Shown here piece by piece: positions 47,220 to 58,813 of a DNA stretch of 64,000 nucleotides. The stretch is taken from positions 5,618,239 through 5,682,238 of the forward strand of contig CM028377.1 of the NCBI GenBank assembly GCA_013146195.2. Direction: 5' to 3'. The notes below the pieces were generated by a model, which saw only the letters and a program-made list of their open reading frames with translations, had not been told where the DNA came from and made no database searches. Position numbers and translations under genes: made by a program. How positions within the stretch are numbered: position 1 is the stretch's first letter; each line of letters opens with the position of its first letter. The stretch is from Codonopsis lanceolata. Lineage: Eukaryota; Streptophyta; Magnoliopsida; Asterales; Campanulaceae.

Positions 47220-48650
47220 CTATAGCATGATAAGCACATAACCATCCATGCCAAGAATCACATCAAAATCACGTATAGGGAGAACTACCAAGTCCGCATG
47301 CAAAGTGTGGTCACCCACCAAAACATCACAAGATTCTAAATACTTCAGACGCGAGCATATATTCCCCGAGCGGGTAGACACTTCAAGCAAAATATGGCAA
47401 AGATTGAGGCAATACGCAAAGATTCTCAATAAAGTGCGGCAACATAAGAATGCGAAGACCCGGATCTATGAGAATTCGAGCCTTATGATCAAATATAGAA
47501 AGAGTACCTCCTATCACAGTAGACCCCTCGAACCTCGCGCCGATCAAGCGCAAACACACGGCCTTGAACCTTCTGGGTTTACCATCCATATCTCTCTTAG
47601 CCCCTGCATCGCCGCCGGCGCCACCGACCGATTAGCCTTAATATTTGGGACAATCCTTCCTCATGTGAGTCCCATCTCCACAAATAGAAACACTTCCCAT
47701 TTTTCCCCCAAGACCTATCACCGTGTGCCCTTCGCGTAACGAACAAATCATAGCTCTCATTACGAGACCCTTGCTTGAGTAGAAGAAGTATTGTTACCTT
47801 GTTTCCCGTGGCCTACCTTGGCCTCCACTTCTCCTATCACGGTTTCCTTGATATCCCCTTCATTACCCGAATTGTTTCCGACCGATTAGTGTTCTCGAGT
47901 AGCCTGTCGTGCACTACTAGCATTATTCTTGACTCCTGCTCCTCAATATCTTGCTCAACCTCATAAGCTCTATCAACCGCAACCGATAATCGGTGAGCTT
48001 AAGCGCTAGAATCGCTTTCTAAACTCAGCTCAACCCCTTCACAAACTTGTGTGTTCTCCGAGCCTCCGTGGGAATCGATACGCATGCAATAGCGACTCAA
48101 TTCGTGAACTTCGGAATACTCCGCACGTCATGCTACCTTGCTCAAGATCATAGAATTCCTTCTCCCTTTGGTTGCGACTACATCCCAAGCACATATTCAT
48201 TCTTAAACTCTCTTTGGAAATTAGCCCACGTGAATGGGAACTTGTTGCATCTCCCAACTCTCCTTCAACACGGTCCACCAATGTTCGGCGGCTCCCTTAA
48301 ATTTGAACGTTGCTAGCATAACTCTTCTCTTCAACACTCCAACATGGACAATACCTTGATCATTTCCTCCATCCACAACTCGGCCTCTCGGGTTTGGCTC
48401 CCCAAGAAACGCACTAGGCTTTAACTTAAGAAATCTCTAAGAGAGTAGTTGTCGGTCCCTGGTCTCGGTGGTGGAGGTGGTGGTGGTCCGCTCCCGGACC
48501 TCCCCGGCCCGCCTTAAAAAGCCAATAACGATGTAACTACCCATATCCGGACTACCGGATCTCTCGGTACCTCAACCACCTCTCCCCTACCTCTACCGGG
48601 CCTCTCCTAGGATTAACCATCGGACTCCTACAAGAATTCACTCGACGTTA
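47220..48650 (-). pseudogene. Tekay gag and protease remnants
   Basis: The protease region reads ILIDPG (the clade's variant of the DTG/DSG site) near 47475, and later VVLPIRDFDVILGMDGY (47250-47300), the conserved flap-side ILGMD motif. Gag is recognised by EKEFYDLEQGSM (about 48130-48165) and a nucleocapsid knuckle CGDGTHMRKDC near 47650-47690, each in different frames. The upstream part (to about 48650) encodes Pro/Gly/Arg-rich sequence. No continuous gag-pol frame. Region 46850-47220 links protease and reverse transcriptase and is also frameshifted. Confidence 0.7.
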
Positions 48651-48717
48651 GAATCAACACACAATTAACCAACCCAACTAGGCCATGGAACCTATCCTGG
48701 CCGACAGCTAACCTATA

Positions 48718-48729
48718 GCTCTGATACCA
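48718..48729 (-). other. Primer-binding site of the Tekay-type element (initiator Met tRNA)
   Basis: The minus strand reads TGGTATCAGAGC, 2 bp from the 5' LTR. This fixes orientation. Confidence 0.93.
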
Positions 48730-48731
48730 AC

Positions 48732-51579
48732 TGTGACGACCCGACCCGGACCCCAATGCGAGATCCCGAGTCGCGCCGTCCAAATAGACAAAATACACAA
48801 GCATGCACAAGTAGGATTATAAAATTCATGTGGCGCAACATCGCATACGAACAACAACTCGGCTACACTTGGCCGGAAAACAACTAAAAGTAAACAAGTC
48901 TTCGGCGACGTTACAGCCGGAACCCAACAACTACTCCTACAATATTAACACATGCTTATAATAACCTCAACGGCCACAACATGCCGGAGACAACAACAAC
49001 AATAATAATTTAACGAGCTTTAGCGGAAGAAACTGTAGCGAACCATAACATATAAACAGGCTCGACATGTAAGTCGGCATACCAAAAGATTACAAGTGTT
49101 AATCCATAAGTTAACTACAACAACAAAATTCCCAAGACAAGTCTACATGACTTGCTTCCCAACGTCCTTTCCAAAAATAAAAGACTAATCATCGAAAGTC
49201 CAAAAGAGCAACCTTGCGAATACAAACAACCAAACTTGAAACAAGCGAGTCTATCCCGGACCGTCTCCTCGGCTCGGATCTAAGGAAACAAAACAAACAA
49301 ATAGGGTAAGTCGAAAGACTTAGTAAGTTACTACAATGCATGTTCATGTTATAGCATGACATTTATCTCAGTTATAATACATGATCATCATATAGCACGT
49401 AGCACATTGCTCACATAAGTGCGGGAAATTAAATCATACAAGTAGGATATGATATAGTCACGGCCGCTTCGTAGCTCCTGCAATAAAACTTTATTATACT
49501 TTATCGTGCAACATTGATGCTCTGTGAATGCATCAACTTTTATCAAGTACCACTCGATCTAGATAGCAAGCCAATGCGGCACTTAACTGATACGGCAAAG
49601 GGGCTACTTCCCCATTGCGGCCAACAATGGAGGTGTGTGTGAAGTCCCAGGTGCGGCGATCCATAGCGAGCACGAATCCCATAATTCGTGAAGGCGATGC
49701 ATCGTCCCACCTTGACCCAATAAACAAACCAAATAATGCCAGCTGGACTCAATGTGATGCACAAGTAGATATTTACTTGACTAAACCAATTAAGGACCGA
49801 ATTCGACAAGAGCGAACTCGACCAACCAAGTAGGGTATTAATCTCTACTATAAAATCATATCAAGGCAATTAAATTGCACAAAACCAACCTTTCATAAAA
49901 ACTTGTTATAAACAATCAAACCAAGCTCATACTTGAGTAAACCAAATCAAACGGTGTCCAAACTTCGTAGGGATTGAAACTAGAGTTCAACACGTTCAAA
50001 TATTCCCTAGAGTCGACTCCGTTGAGTCTTTGCTCTAAATTTCCAAATTTGGAGAAATTGAAGCTATGTGCTCCATAACCCAACCTAGGTCAATTCTAGG
50101 TTCAACAAGGTATTAAATTCACCAAGGCAATGCAAAGTGATTCATGTATATCATAGAGTCCAAAATTGAGGATATAACACATAACACCTTAACAACATTT
50201 CAAGAAGGCATAAACTAGGGCATTCACATATCTCAATACTTCCATCACAAATATAATACATGGCTTTAACATGTTCAAAACCTTAAATAGGCAAGATGGA
50301 AGAGTATTATAAACATTCATAGGTAAGAAATCAACCTATACATGCTCCTAACAAGCTCAAAATCTCAACATACAAGAAGATAGCATAGGAAGCATACATG
50401 TGTCCTCATTAACCTCAACCACCATAGGCTTTGTTTCCTTAGGGTTAATGAGAACTAAAAGAAGAAGAAGAAGAAGGTAACTTACTTGCTATACTACACC
50501 AAAGAAAGCAATGGAAGAAACTAATCGGATAGAAATGTTCCTCTTCTTGAGCTCTACACCTTTAATGAAGGTAGCTTGGGCAAATGATGAATGGATGATT
50601 GAAGACCAAAGGATTAGCTCCAAGAAGCCATGGAAGAGCTAGAGAGAAGATGAAATTCGTTTTTGGAAGAGTGAGGGTGAGAATGAGAGTCAAAAATCTG
50701 AAATGTGGCTTATATTGGCCTAGATTTTGAGTGGGACAAGTGTCAACAACTTGTGGTCCCTTTTCTAATTTGATTTGTGGCTTAATTGGTCACTAATGTA
50801 ATCTTAATCCATCATTAAAAACTAGTTAGGGATGTTAGGGCTTAAGTGGGAAGGGTTAGGGAGGTTTAGGATAGGTTTAGATATGGGTTCAAGGGGTACA
50901 AATCGTCCAATTCCGAAACAGGGGAAAAAAACTCCGTAACAGACCAGCAGGTGAGGCGGGCGCCTCACCCAAGCCCATGCGGCCGCCTCAACTACCGAGG
51001 CTATCCCCAAGTTCGACCACTCGCAATTGCTCCCTCGCATTTGAGGCGGCGCCTCAAGCATGCCGCCTCGGCTCTAACCTCTAAAACTTGATTCAAACTT
51101 GATCTAAATGGTCCCAAACTTTTGGGCAACCATTCTAAGGTCTAACCCTACTCAAAACAAGTCGGAAACGCACCCGAACAACCCCCGGAACAAGATGGAA
51201 CAAGGTTCAAACCACGCGACGAATGAACAACGAATCAAACTACAATCAAACACCAATCAAACTAGGATATCTTGGACATGAAAAAGGTTTGTTTCAACAT
51301 GATTAAGACCTGAATATAAAGCCAAGAACACAACGAACTCTTCGTACGTCGAAATAGAAGCAAATACGAGCAACGAGAGGAATCGCTAAGGCCAAATTCA
51401 ACGCGATTAAACCGGCGATTCAACAAACAAGTTTATATGATTCTAAACATGTTATGGACTTCTAGAATGATCTATGAATGATTCTAAGACGTTTATATAT
51501 CAAGTAAACAAGCTCACAATCAACCAAGAAAGTATAAAGACAAGCATAGAATGCACATGCAAGATTATGGGGCGTTACA
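48732..51579 (-). repeat. 5' LTR of the Tekay-type element
   Basis: TGTGACGACCCGACCC to GGGGCGTTACA, 2848 bp, pairing with 41279-44132. It is followed on the right by AATAT and then MULE copy B. Confidence 0.93.
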
Positions 51580-54500
51580 AATATTAAATTTCTCCACTAT
51601 TGTGTGCATGATTTTTTTTATATTATGTTTGGTTCTCCACTACTTTGTTTTTTAAAATTTTTGTAGTATATTAAATGTTTGGTTTTGTCTGATTATTATG
51701 GTCCCCTCATCTTATTGTATTAAACTTTCAGGACACAATGAAAATTTCTGTAAAGTGTCATTATGGGGGTAAATTTCTCAAAGAAATGTCTGGTAGATAT
51801 CAGGGGAAGGAGCACTATTGGGATGAGTTAGATATGAAAGACATCTCATTTTCTGGGTTAAAGGGTAGAGTAGAAAGTGAGCTAGGGCATTCTCATGTGA
51901 GTTCCATTTTTTATCGTACAATTGTTTCAAATCCTAATGACACAGGGCTTAGGGCATTGTATACCCCTAGGGTTGGGAGATGTTCATGAAAGTTTATGAA
52001 GAATTAAGACAGATTGAAATTTACATTTTACATGATGATAGGGAACCAGAATATGAGCTGTATAGAGTGATGTTGATTATCTTGGGTCTGAAGATAGTAG
52101 GGATGATGATTCTTAATTTAGTTTGGAAGATGAGGACCTAGAAAACCTCAATGATGATGAGTTACTAACTGCTAGGAGGAATGTGATTTCCTTCAAGACC
52201 AAGGATAATGTCAAATGGGGTATGAATGAAAAGTCTTTTGGAATTAAGAGGAAAGGGTTTACATATAATTTTGCTGAACAGGGTACATCTAAAATTGGTG
52301 GTGAGGATGACAGACAATTAGTAGTCCATAATCTTCAAAATTCTGAGATGGTGTTTGATGAGAGGGATGTTGATTTCCCTCCTGATTCTGATAGTAGCCG
52401 TGAAGATGAAAATGATGATAGTGTACAGAAAGATGTGAGAAAAAAATTCCCTAGGTATAACCCTAAATGTGATATGAAGAATAGAAATTTCAGCTTGCAT
52501 GAAACTTTCACTAATGTCCAGAATGTAGGGATGCAATTAGGATTATGGCCGCAAGAATGGGTATGACATAAGATTTATGGTAAATGATAAAAAAAGGGTA
52601 CATGCAAAGTGTGTTAATCTCGATGTTTGTACATGGGAGGTTTGGGCTAGCACTATTCGTGATGAAACTACATTTCATTAAAACTTTCACCCAAATCCAT
52701 CAATGTGGAAAGAGGTTTAAGAGCGAGATGTTGTAGTGTTGCATGGCTAGCTAAAATGTATCATTAAAAGATTTTAAGTAACCCTAAATGGAAAGTAAAA
52801 CGCTTTAAAAAAGAGGTGTTGGATACACATGGATTAGATGTGAGTATGAATATGTGCTTAAGAACTAGGGCTAGGGTTATTGGTGAAGAGATGGGATCAC
52901 TTGATGGGCACTATGCCAAACTTTGGGATTACAGAAAAGAGTTAAAAAGAAGAAATGAGCGTAGCACTATTGAGATAGATAAATGGGTTCATCCAACTAT
53001 GGGGAATACTATTTTGATAAGATATACATATGTTTTGGTGCATTGAAGAAGGGGTTTTTGAATGGGTGTAGGCCTGTTTTAGGCCTTGATGGATGCTCTT
53101 TGAAAGGGGTTTGTAAAGGGGAATTACTTGTTGCAATAGGGAAGGATGGAAATAATCAAATGTTTCCTGTGGCATGGGCTGTGGTTCAAGTTGAGAACAA
53201 AAAAATTGGAAGTGGTTTATTGAACTATTAAAGGAAGACTTGGGTTTAGGGAGTGGTGATGGATGGGCGTGATCTCGATCAACATAAGGGTCCGATGGAG
53301 GCAATACATGAGATTCTACCTTTTGTTGAGCATAGAAATTGTGCTAGACATATTTACAAAGAATCGAAGAAGCGCTCAAGGAGGTGAACTGAGAAAATGT
53401 TTTTGGGCAAAGTGGCTTATGCAAGTAATGAGACTCAAATGCGAAGGAATTGGATAAACCGAAAGAGGTTGATGAGGCAAAGATATTATGGGTTGATGCA
53501 AAGAGACCTAGGGCAATTCTGCAGGCCTTCTTTAGACCGATATTAAGGTTGATAATGTTGAGAATAACATGGCGAAGCTTTTAATGGAACCATTGTTGAG
53601 TTTAGATTCAAGCCAATCATATATATGTTAGAAGAAATCAGGTTGTATATGATGGCTAGGTTGGAGAAAAGAAGAACATGGATGATGAGACATTATGACA
53701 AGTATTGTCCTGCTATCATAAAAGTATTGGAGAAAAACAAAGAAGATGTGAAGTTTTGGAACTCAATCTATAATGGAAATTTGAGAGTTTGAGGTGGGGT
53801 ATAAAAAAGAGGGTTATGTGGTAAACATTGATAGGAAGATTTGCGGTTGTAGAAGATGGCGCCTTAGTGGAATCCCTTGTACCCATGCAATTGCCGCCAT
53901 ACTCCAAAAGGTGAAAGGCCCGAAAAATACTTGGATGAGTGTTACCCGAAATCAACATTTTTAAAAGCTTATGCATATTCTTTGAGTCCAATCAAGGTGA
54001 AGATCGCTGGGCAAAGTCAAGCAAGAAACCTATGCCGATACAACTAAATAGGAAAATGCCAGCATCTAGAAAATTAAGGATTAAAGATGCACATGAAGAG
54101 GAAAGGGATCGGCCAAGGTCGTCCTCCACGTAAACCGGGTTATCAAGGAAAGGTAGGGTAATGAGATGCAGAATTTGTAATGGAATTGGGCACAATAAGA
54201 GAGGTTGCCTCAAAAATAAATTGGAAACTGATGGGACTTCTCAGGTAAATAAGTTATTTTTTTTAGTTTACCTGTTATATATTATGGTTTTTTCCTTCTT
54301 TGAGCATTGTTATTCTGTGTTATCAATAGGAACCAGCTGTTGGTGAAGGAGCAAGACAACAACCAAGGAGTGGAAATACAAAAGTCGACTCAAACAAGTC
54401 GTAAAATTGTTATTCTCGTGAACGTTATAAATTCCTTAGGTTTTTTCTTTCGCTTGCATTGGCTTAATTTTGCTTGTGTTATAAATAGGAACCCATTATT

Positions 54501-55345
54501 GGTGAAGGAGCAAGACAACAACCAAGGAGTGGAAATACAAAAGTCGACTCAAACAAGTCGTAAAATTGTTATTCACCGTTATAAATTCCTTAGTTTTTCT
54601 TTCGCTTGCATTGGCTTAATTTTGCTAGTGTTATAAATAGGAACCAGTTATTGGTGAAGGAGCAAGGCATGTAGGGGAAGTAGCAAGGCAGCAACCAGTT
54701 GTTGGTGAGGGAGCAAGGCAGGTAGGGGAAGTAGCTAGGTAGCAACCAGTTGTTGGAGAGGGGGCAAGGCAGGTAGGGAAGTAGCAAAGGCAAAGAATCG
54801 CTTGTTGGAGAGGGGTAAGTAGGGAAGTAGCAAGGCAGCAACCAGTTGTTGGAGAGGGGGCAAGACAGGTAGGGGAAGTAACAAGGCAGCAACCAAGGAG
54901 TGGAAATACACAAGTCATGACTCAAGCAAGCCAATCAATTGTTGCTGAGAGAGCTATAAGCTTTGTTAGTCAACCAAGTCATGTAAAGAATTTTTATTAT
55001 TCTGTTTGCTTCTATATTTTTTTTTTGTCTAATTTTACCTGTCTTGTATATACATAGAGACCAATTGTTGTTGAGGGAGCTAGGCAGACAAGAGGGAATA
55101 TAAGATTTGCTAGTCAACCAAGTCAGGTAAATCATTTTTGTTCTATGAATATTTGTGATTAACTTGTGATTGATTTGTAAATGTTGTTAACATTTTATTG
55201 TCTGTCTTTCAATTAGGGACCCCAGAGTGTTAAAAGAGTTAAATTGGAGAAAGGGGCACAGATTAGAAGATCACAAAGGAATATGAACAACATCTTTGCA
55301 AAGAATTGTCAGAAGACCAATGGACAGTTTATAGATATTGATTGA
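51580..55345 (+). pseudogene. MULE transposase, copy B (5'-truncated)
   Basis: Starts in the region matching about 38015 of copy A (CCACTATTGTGTGCATGA) and repeats the whole transposase: PB1-like start (ATG 51738), acidic linker, MuDR region, core (LGLDGCSLKG near 53080, ISDQH region frameshifted near 53270) and a SWIM finger (decayed, near 53845). A clear zinc knuckle CRICNGIGHNKRGC is encoded at 54167-54208. It then extends beyond copy A to the natural C-terminus (SVKRVKLEKGAQIRRSQRN ... QFIDID, stop near 55345). It has more frameshifts than copy A, many at positions where copy A has CTG or CAG. Confidence 0.87.
54330..54900 (+). repeat. Repeated exon/intron and minisatellite units in MULE copy B
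   Basis: Two roughly 160-190-bp units (GGAACC..TTATTGGTGAAGGAGCAAG... with the T-rich ATAAATAG stretch) followed by about five 40-60-bp repeats containing GCAACCAGTTGTTGGAGAGG. On the minus strand they give artefactual Cys/Leu/Pro-rich frames. Confidence 0.75.
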
Positions 55346-55374
55346 CTTGTTGATAGTGTGTTTTGGGAGTTTTT

Positions 55375-55615
55375 GACTATGTTTTGGTACTTTAACTGTA
55401 AAACATGGGGTAGAGTTTCTTTTTTGGGGTGTATGCAAATCAAGCCATGATGTTTTTGGTACTTTAACTATAAAACAAGGGGTAGAGTATCTTTTTTGGG
55501 GTGTATGCAAATCAAGCCATGATGTTTTTGCTACTTTAACTGTAAAACAGGGGATAGAGTTTCTTTTTTGGGGTGTATGCAAATTCAAGCCATGATGTTT
55601 TTGGCTTTGACTATT
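55375..55615 (+). repeat. Three ~76-bp tandem repeats downstream of the MULE transposase
   Basis: Each unit has TACTTTAACTGTAAAACA, GGGTAGAGTTTCTTTTTTGG and GCAAATCAAGCCATGATG. Probably the 3' UTR of the transposase gene. Confidence 0.85.
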
Positions 55616-55765
55616 GTCCATTATGTCACTTGTAAAAATGACAGAATGTTGATGTAATGATAATGTTTTTGGTAATGACAGTGTTTTTGGCCTTTATTTG
55701 TTGTGCAATTATATTACATAATTGTTGTCCATTTTGCTTTTAGCTTTGGCCTTTCAGTTGAAAAC

Positions 55766-56115
55766 TATTAGCAATTTGGTTTAAATATCAATTTGGAATG
55801 GAAATATTAGCTTGAGCATCTGTTTGGAATGAAAATACAAACAAGGACAGAGACATTGTTCCATTTGGTCTATTACAAGATGTCCAATGAATTTGTTTAC
55901 CAACCTTCCAATCAACACAAAAATTCATTAGCAATTTGGTTTAAATATCAATTTGGAATGGAAATGTTAGTTTGAGCATCTATTTGGAATGGAAATACAA
56001 ACAAGGACAGAGACATTGTTCCATTTGGTCTATTACAAGATGTCCAATGAATTTGTTTACCAACCTTCCAATCAACACAAAAATTCATTAGCAATTTGGT
56101 TTAAATTCATTAACC
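55766..56115 (+). repeat. ~160-bp direct duplication near the MULE right end
   Basis: TTAGCAATTTGGTTTAAATATC... through AACAAGGACAGAGACATTG and ...CAATCAACACAAAAATTC occurs twice with few differences, then a third partial copy starts. Confidence 0.85.
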
Positions 56116-56233
56116 AAAACAAGTTCTTGGCAATAAATTGAAGATCAATTCCAGAAATTAAAACCAAAAACAAGACACCAAGTAGATATTACCAATAATC
56201 AAAAAATTACACTGTCGTTACCTGTAGACTAAC

Positions 56234-56350
56234 GGAATGATGAACGTGATTACAATTGTTAAGTACAATGACTATTTTGACGAAAAATGTAGTAGAGTTA
56301 GATTAATGAATTTTGGGCGAAAGTAGGGTGACCAAATTGATATTTAAACC
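56234..56350 (-). repeat. Right TIR of the composite MULE
   Basis: Inverted match to 37345-37460, ending GATATTTAAACC. Confidence 0.8.
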
Positions 56351-56431
56351 TAAATGTGAAGAGTAACGTTGAAATGTTATTGATATTGTATACATGATTT
56401 TTGAAAATAGACTATTTAGTAAAAAAAAAAA

Positions 56432-56750
56432 GTTTAAATAATTATTTGGTCCCTCGACTTGCATTGATCTTTTTGTTTGGTCCTACAATTTGCAAAAAAT
56501 TAGTTTGGTCCTACATGTTGCATTTTTTTGTTAAATTCCCCCCTTTTCCCGTTAACGTTTCAATTTCAGTCTAATGTATCGATGAAAACATTTGACGGCA
56601 ATTGAAACGGTAATGGCAAAAAAGGTAGAATCTAACAAGTAAGACCAAAATTTTTTGTTTTCATGTAGGACCTAAACATTTTTTTTTTTCAAATGATAGG
56701 ACCAAATAAAAAAATCAATGCAAATTAAATGACCAAATAATTATTTAAAC
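56432..56750. mobile_element. MITE of MULE type
   Basis: 319 bp with inverted ends GTTTAAATAATTATTTGGTC... on both sides (about 60-70 bp with mismatches) and an ACGTTTCAATT/AATTGAAACGG inner pair. No ORF. The flanks are poly-A, so the target duplication cannot be read. Its ends resemble those of the composite MULE next door. Confidence 0.65.
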
Positions 56751-56883
56751 CTAAAAAAAGTCATGCCCTGCAACCTAGACAACATTTTAACTCTGAAGAA
56801 GAAGGTAGGAATTTTCAATTACAGCGCTTTTTTAAAAAAACTCGTTCAATCAATGTTTTTTGCGCTAAGCCAATTCAACACTA

Positions 56884-57420
56884 GAGCTGTCAAAACGGGT
56901 TCGTGGGTTGGGTCAGCCCACGGGTCAAGAAAACCCAACATATAACGGTGTGGGACGAGTCAATAAAACATCAACCCAACCCAACCCAATATGGGTTGTG
57001 GGTCAGATGGATCAACCCACCAAAATCTAACGCAAACGTGAATATACTACAAAAATATAAAAACTAAAAGTAATCAAACCAAGAATGAAAGTAGATTTTT
57101 TAAAAAAAATGCTCATCTGAAAGAATTCATTCACTATGGAAATTAAGACATTTATAATTCTCACAATTTTCTTGCACACTATGGAGCCATTGCATAGCCA
57201 AAAATCGCAAGAGAAGAACTATATTTTTTCTCGGCAAGCATTACTAGTGACTTTGATCTATTGGTTGAATCTGGAACAGCCTACAAAAGACAACAATAGA
57301 ATCTACACAAAAATTGCAACAAGCCTAATGCTTGCAAGTTGCAACTACCATCGCTTTAATGCATGGATTAAATGAAATGATAAGCGAATAAAAATTAGTA
57401 AATAAGGTCTCACTAATTGT
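56884..57420. mobile_element. hAT-like non-autonomous remnant
   Basis: TAGAGCTGTCAAAACGGG followed by clustered GGGTTGGGTC / CAACCCAACCC motifs, the look of plant hAT MITE ends with subterminal repeats. The other end was not identified; the rest is AT-rich without genes. Confidence 0.35.
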
Positions 57421-57630
57421 AAACAAAATTCCATCCTATACTCGCAAACATCGAACTTGGTTCTATGTACGGTTTCTCACAACTTCGCTTCGAGAATCAA
57501 GACAACCTCGATAATATGTCATGGATGACCATAGCCATGAAATAAAACTTGAATGAGCGTAGATAAGAGCAAAATACATATAAAATCGAGAAAATCGAAT
57601 CCATGCTAAAAATCCAAAAGCAAACATGTA

Positions 57631-57730
57631 NNNNNNNNNNNNNNNNNNNNNNNNNNNNNNNNNNNNNNNNNNNNNNNNNNNNNNNNNNNNNNNNNNNNNN
57701 NNNNNNNNNNNNNNNNNNNNNNNNNNNNNN
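57631..57730. other. Assembly gap (100 N)
   Basis: A run of exactly 100 N, the conventional size for a gap of unknown length. It truncates the reverse transcriptase of element D. Any open frames across it are meaningless. Confidence 0.99.
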
Positions 57731-58602
57731 TCGGGAGTCCACCGAACCCCTTGTTTCCACAAAGAACGAAGAATGGCAAACATCTCTCTGATTTAGAAAT
57801 GGGCGACCAAGGGCTATCACCCTACCATTGAGCTTTTGAACATCTTTGATACAGGAAGCTTCATGACGATGCCTTAATTTTTACGGATTGGCCTCATACC
57901 CCTCTCGATTACCATGAACCCAGCACGCCGCCTTTACCCCGAACACACGCCGGGTTAAGCTTCATATTATTTTTCCTAAGGTTGAAAGGTTTCGCCCAAA
58001 TCGACTCCGTATGCTCGTGTCCTTGATCTTCACCACCATGTCGTCAATATAGGCCTCTACCTGCGTTCGCACTTTAATCAGCGGGCGAAGACCTTATTCA
58101 TCATCCTTTGATATGTTGCTCACTGCATTCTTCAATCGAATGGCATCATCTTATAGCAATATAGCCCTCACTGGCTGCTCGGAAAGGCATCGAGCCTTAT
58201 CTGCTCGTTCATTTTGACTTGGTGGTATCGAATATGCATCAATGAAGCTTAGAAGCTCGAACCCGCTATAGCGTCCACCAGCTTGTCGATTCGAGGTAGA
58301 GGATAACAATCCTTCAGGCAGGCCTTATTCAAATCGGTGAAGTCAACACACATTCTCCACTTGCCGTTGGACTTTTTAACCATAACAACATTAGCCAACC
58401 ACGTTGGATAATGTATTTCTTCAATGATGCCTGCGCTGAGCAGCTTCTCAACCTCCTCCTTAATTGTTTGATCTTTTTCAATAGAATAAACTTTAGGCCG
58501 CTGTTGAATTGGCCTGAAAGCTGGATCCACGCTGAGACAATGCAAAGCCACAGCCTCACTCACCCCTTGCATATCTTCCGGTCTACATGCAAAAACATCC
58601 AA
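57731..58602 (-). pseudogene. Element D reverse transcriptase
   Basis: 58249-58602 is open: RPKVYSIEKDQTIKEEVEKL, then the conserved start IIEEIHYPTWLANVVMVKKS, NGKWRMCVDFTDLNKACLKD and YPLPRIDKLVDAIAGSS. Downstream, in broken frames, VEAYIDDMVVKIKD (active site intact, near 58030) and the GYEANP, DVQKLNGRVIALGR segments follow. The expected middle section (DAYSGYHQI...) is replaced by frameshifted sequence at 58050-58250. The left end is lost in the gap. Confidence 0.85.
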
Positions 58603-58813
58603 ACTATCACGAGCTCGGGACCAAGCTCGCCCGAACTTGGATTGGCTGCCTTGCCAATTTTTATCTTTTGCTCGGGGTAAGCAGAATTGATAACCACCTC
58701 CTCGAACTCGTCCTGAGCCGTAAATTCTGGCTCGTCCCGCATTTGGAGTGTATCACACTCCACCTTCTCTTCTTCCTCAGCCTGAGTCTCAACCAGATCA
58801 AGCTGATCCAAAT

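Larger units (their letters stand above)
41279..51579 (-). mobile_element. Tekay (Del)-type chromovirus, complete
   Basis: Minus-strand Ty3/Gypsy element: 3' LTR 41279-44132, internal 44133-48731, 5' LTR 48732-51579. The LTRs (2854 and 2848 bp) begin TGTGAC and end GTTACA. PBS and PPT are in place. Order on the minus strand is gag, protease, reverse transcriptase, RNase H, integrase, chromodomain-like end: the Gypsy order, with integrase last. The long LTRs and C-terminal wording (LRKYLKDDTHVL, KIPLVKVLWRNHNIEEATWE) point to the Tekay clade. Flanks AGGCA (left) and AATAT (right) are not a duplication. Only reverse transcriptase/RNase H keeps a long frame. Confidence 0.92.

Noticed and set aside
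41279..51579. Simple insertion of the Tekay element into one MULE
   Set aside because: The flanking 5-mers differ and the MULE sequence is duplicated rather than continued across the element.
54590..54934. Cys/Leu/Pro-rich minus-strand frames
   Set aside because: They are the reverse translation of the minisatellite in MULE copy B.
57463..57820. Open frames spanning the run of N
   Set aside because: They cross an assembly gap of unknown size.
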